Positions 11,880-11,881 of a DNA stretch of 11,881 bases are shown here, in pieces. Made by a program: the position numbers and the translations under genes. Below the pieces are notes generated by a model, which worked only from the letters and a program-made list of their open reading frames with translations, was not told the origin of the DNA and ran no database searches. This DNA comes from DATGLE01 sp035294325 (lineage in GTDB: Bacteria; Chloroflexota; Ktedonobacteria; Ktedonobacterales; Ktedonobacteraceae): positions 1 through 11,881 of the forward strand of contig DATGLE010000131.1 of the NCBI GenBank assembly GCA_035294325.1, read 5' to 3'. Numbering within the stretch: position 1 is the first letter of the stretch; each line of letters begins with the position of its first letter.

Positions 11880-11881
11880 AA

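Noticed and set aside
1..11881. Defence island, biosynthetic cluster or prophage
   Set aside because: All recognisable genes are metabolic, redox or regulatory families; no nuclease, toxin, integrase, capsid or synthase module is present.

Overview
The window looks like chromosomal DNA of a moderately GC-rich, soil-type Chloroflexota bacterium, most likely of the Ktedonobacteria. This is an inference from the protein flavour: a short N-terminal XRE domain on a longer regulator, a compact two-subunit transketolase of the actinobacterial/Ktedonobacter type, a long eukaryote-like deoxyribose-phosphate aldolase, DUF6069 and PPOX-type proteins. The many perfect palindromes between genes also fit. 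No rRNA, tRNA, CRISPR array, transposase or phage gene was seen. Eleven complete genes, a twelfth complete gene reaching almost to the right edge, and one gene cut by the left edge are supported.

Layout. 1-231 (-) is the start of an XRE-type regulator. 606-2922 (+) is a two-gene unit: a two-helix membrane protein with a PRC-barrel-like tail, then mmsA. Converging on it is a tightly packed (-) operon, 5391 to 3019: HIT-family protein, alpha/beta hydrolase, 3-hydroxyacyl-CoA dehydrogenase. Next is a (-) flavin reductase (5588-6064), divergent from a (+) unit made of a MarR regulator (6268-6690), a DUF6069-like membrane protein (6800-7240) and a PPOX-fold, putatively F420/flavin-binding protein (7257-7658). 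A long inverted repeat separates this from the (-) split transketolase pair (9413 to 7846, ATGA overlap). Divergent from that, on (+), are a three-domain protein (excisionase-type HTH, double Clp-N, zinc ribbon; 9774-10658) and deoC (10875-11879).

How the genes relate. The left half is mainly acyl-CoA and semialdehyde catabolism: MmsA yields propionyl- or acetyl-CoA, and the dehydrogenase acts on 3-hydroxyacyl-CoA. The middle is a flavin/redox block, probably under an autoregulated MarR protein: two near-SlyA boxes in tandem sit on the transcription start region of its own promoter. The right half holds pentose-phosphate and deoxyribose carbon handling (transketolase, DeoC). These flank a probable DNA-binding protein whose Clp-N repeats keep the residues that bind phosphoarginine in ClpC.

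The most unusual items are: the HTH/Clp-N/zinc-ribbon protein; a perfect 33-bp-arm hairpin placed between two divergent promoters; a perfect 28-bp-arm interspersed inverted repeat; a 36-bp tandem repeat that contains the 3' end of the flavin reductase gene; and the tandem MarR operators. No complete novel multi-gene system (defence, secretion, biosynthesis) is evident; the best candidate novelty is the Clp-N regulator.
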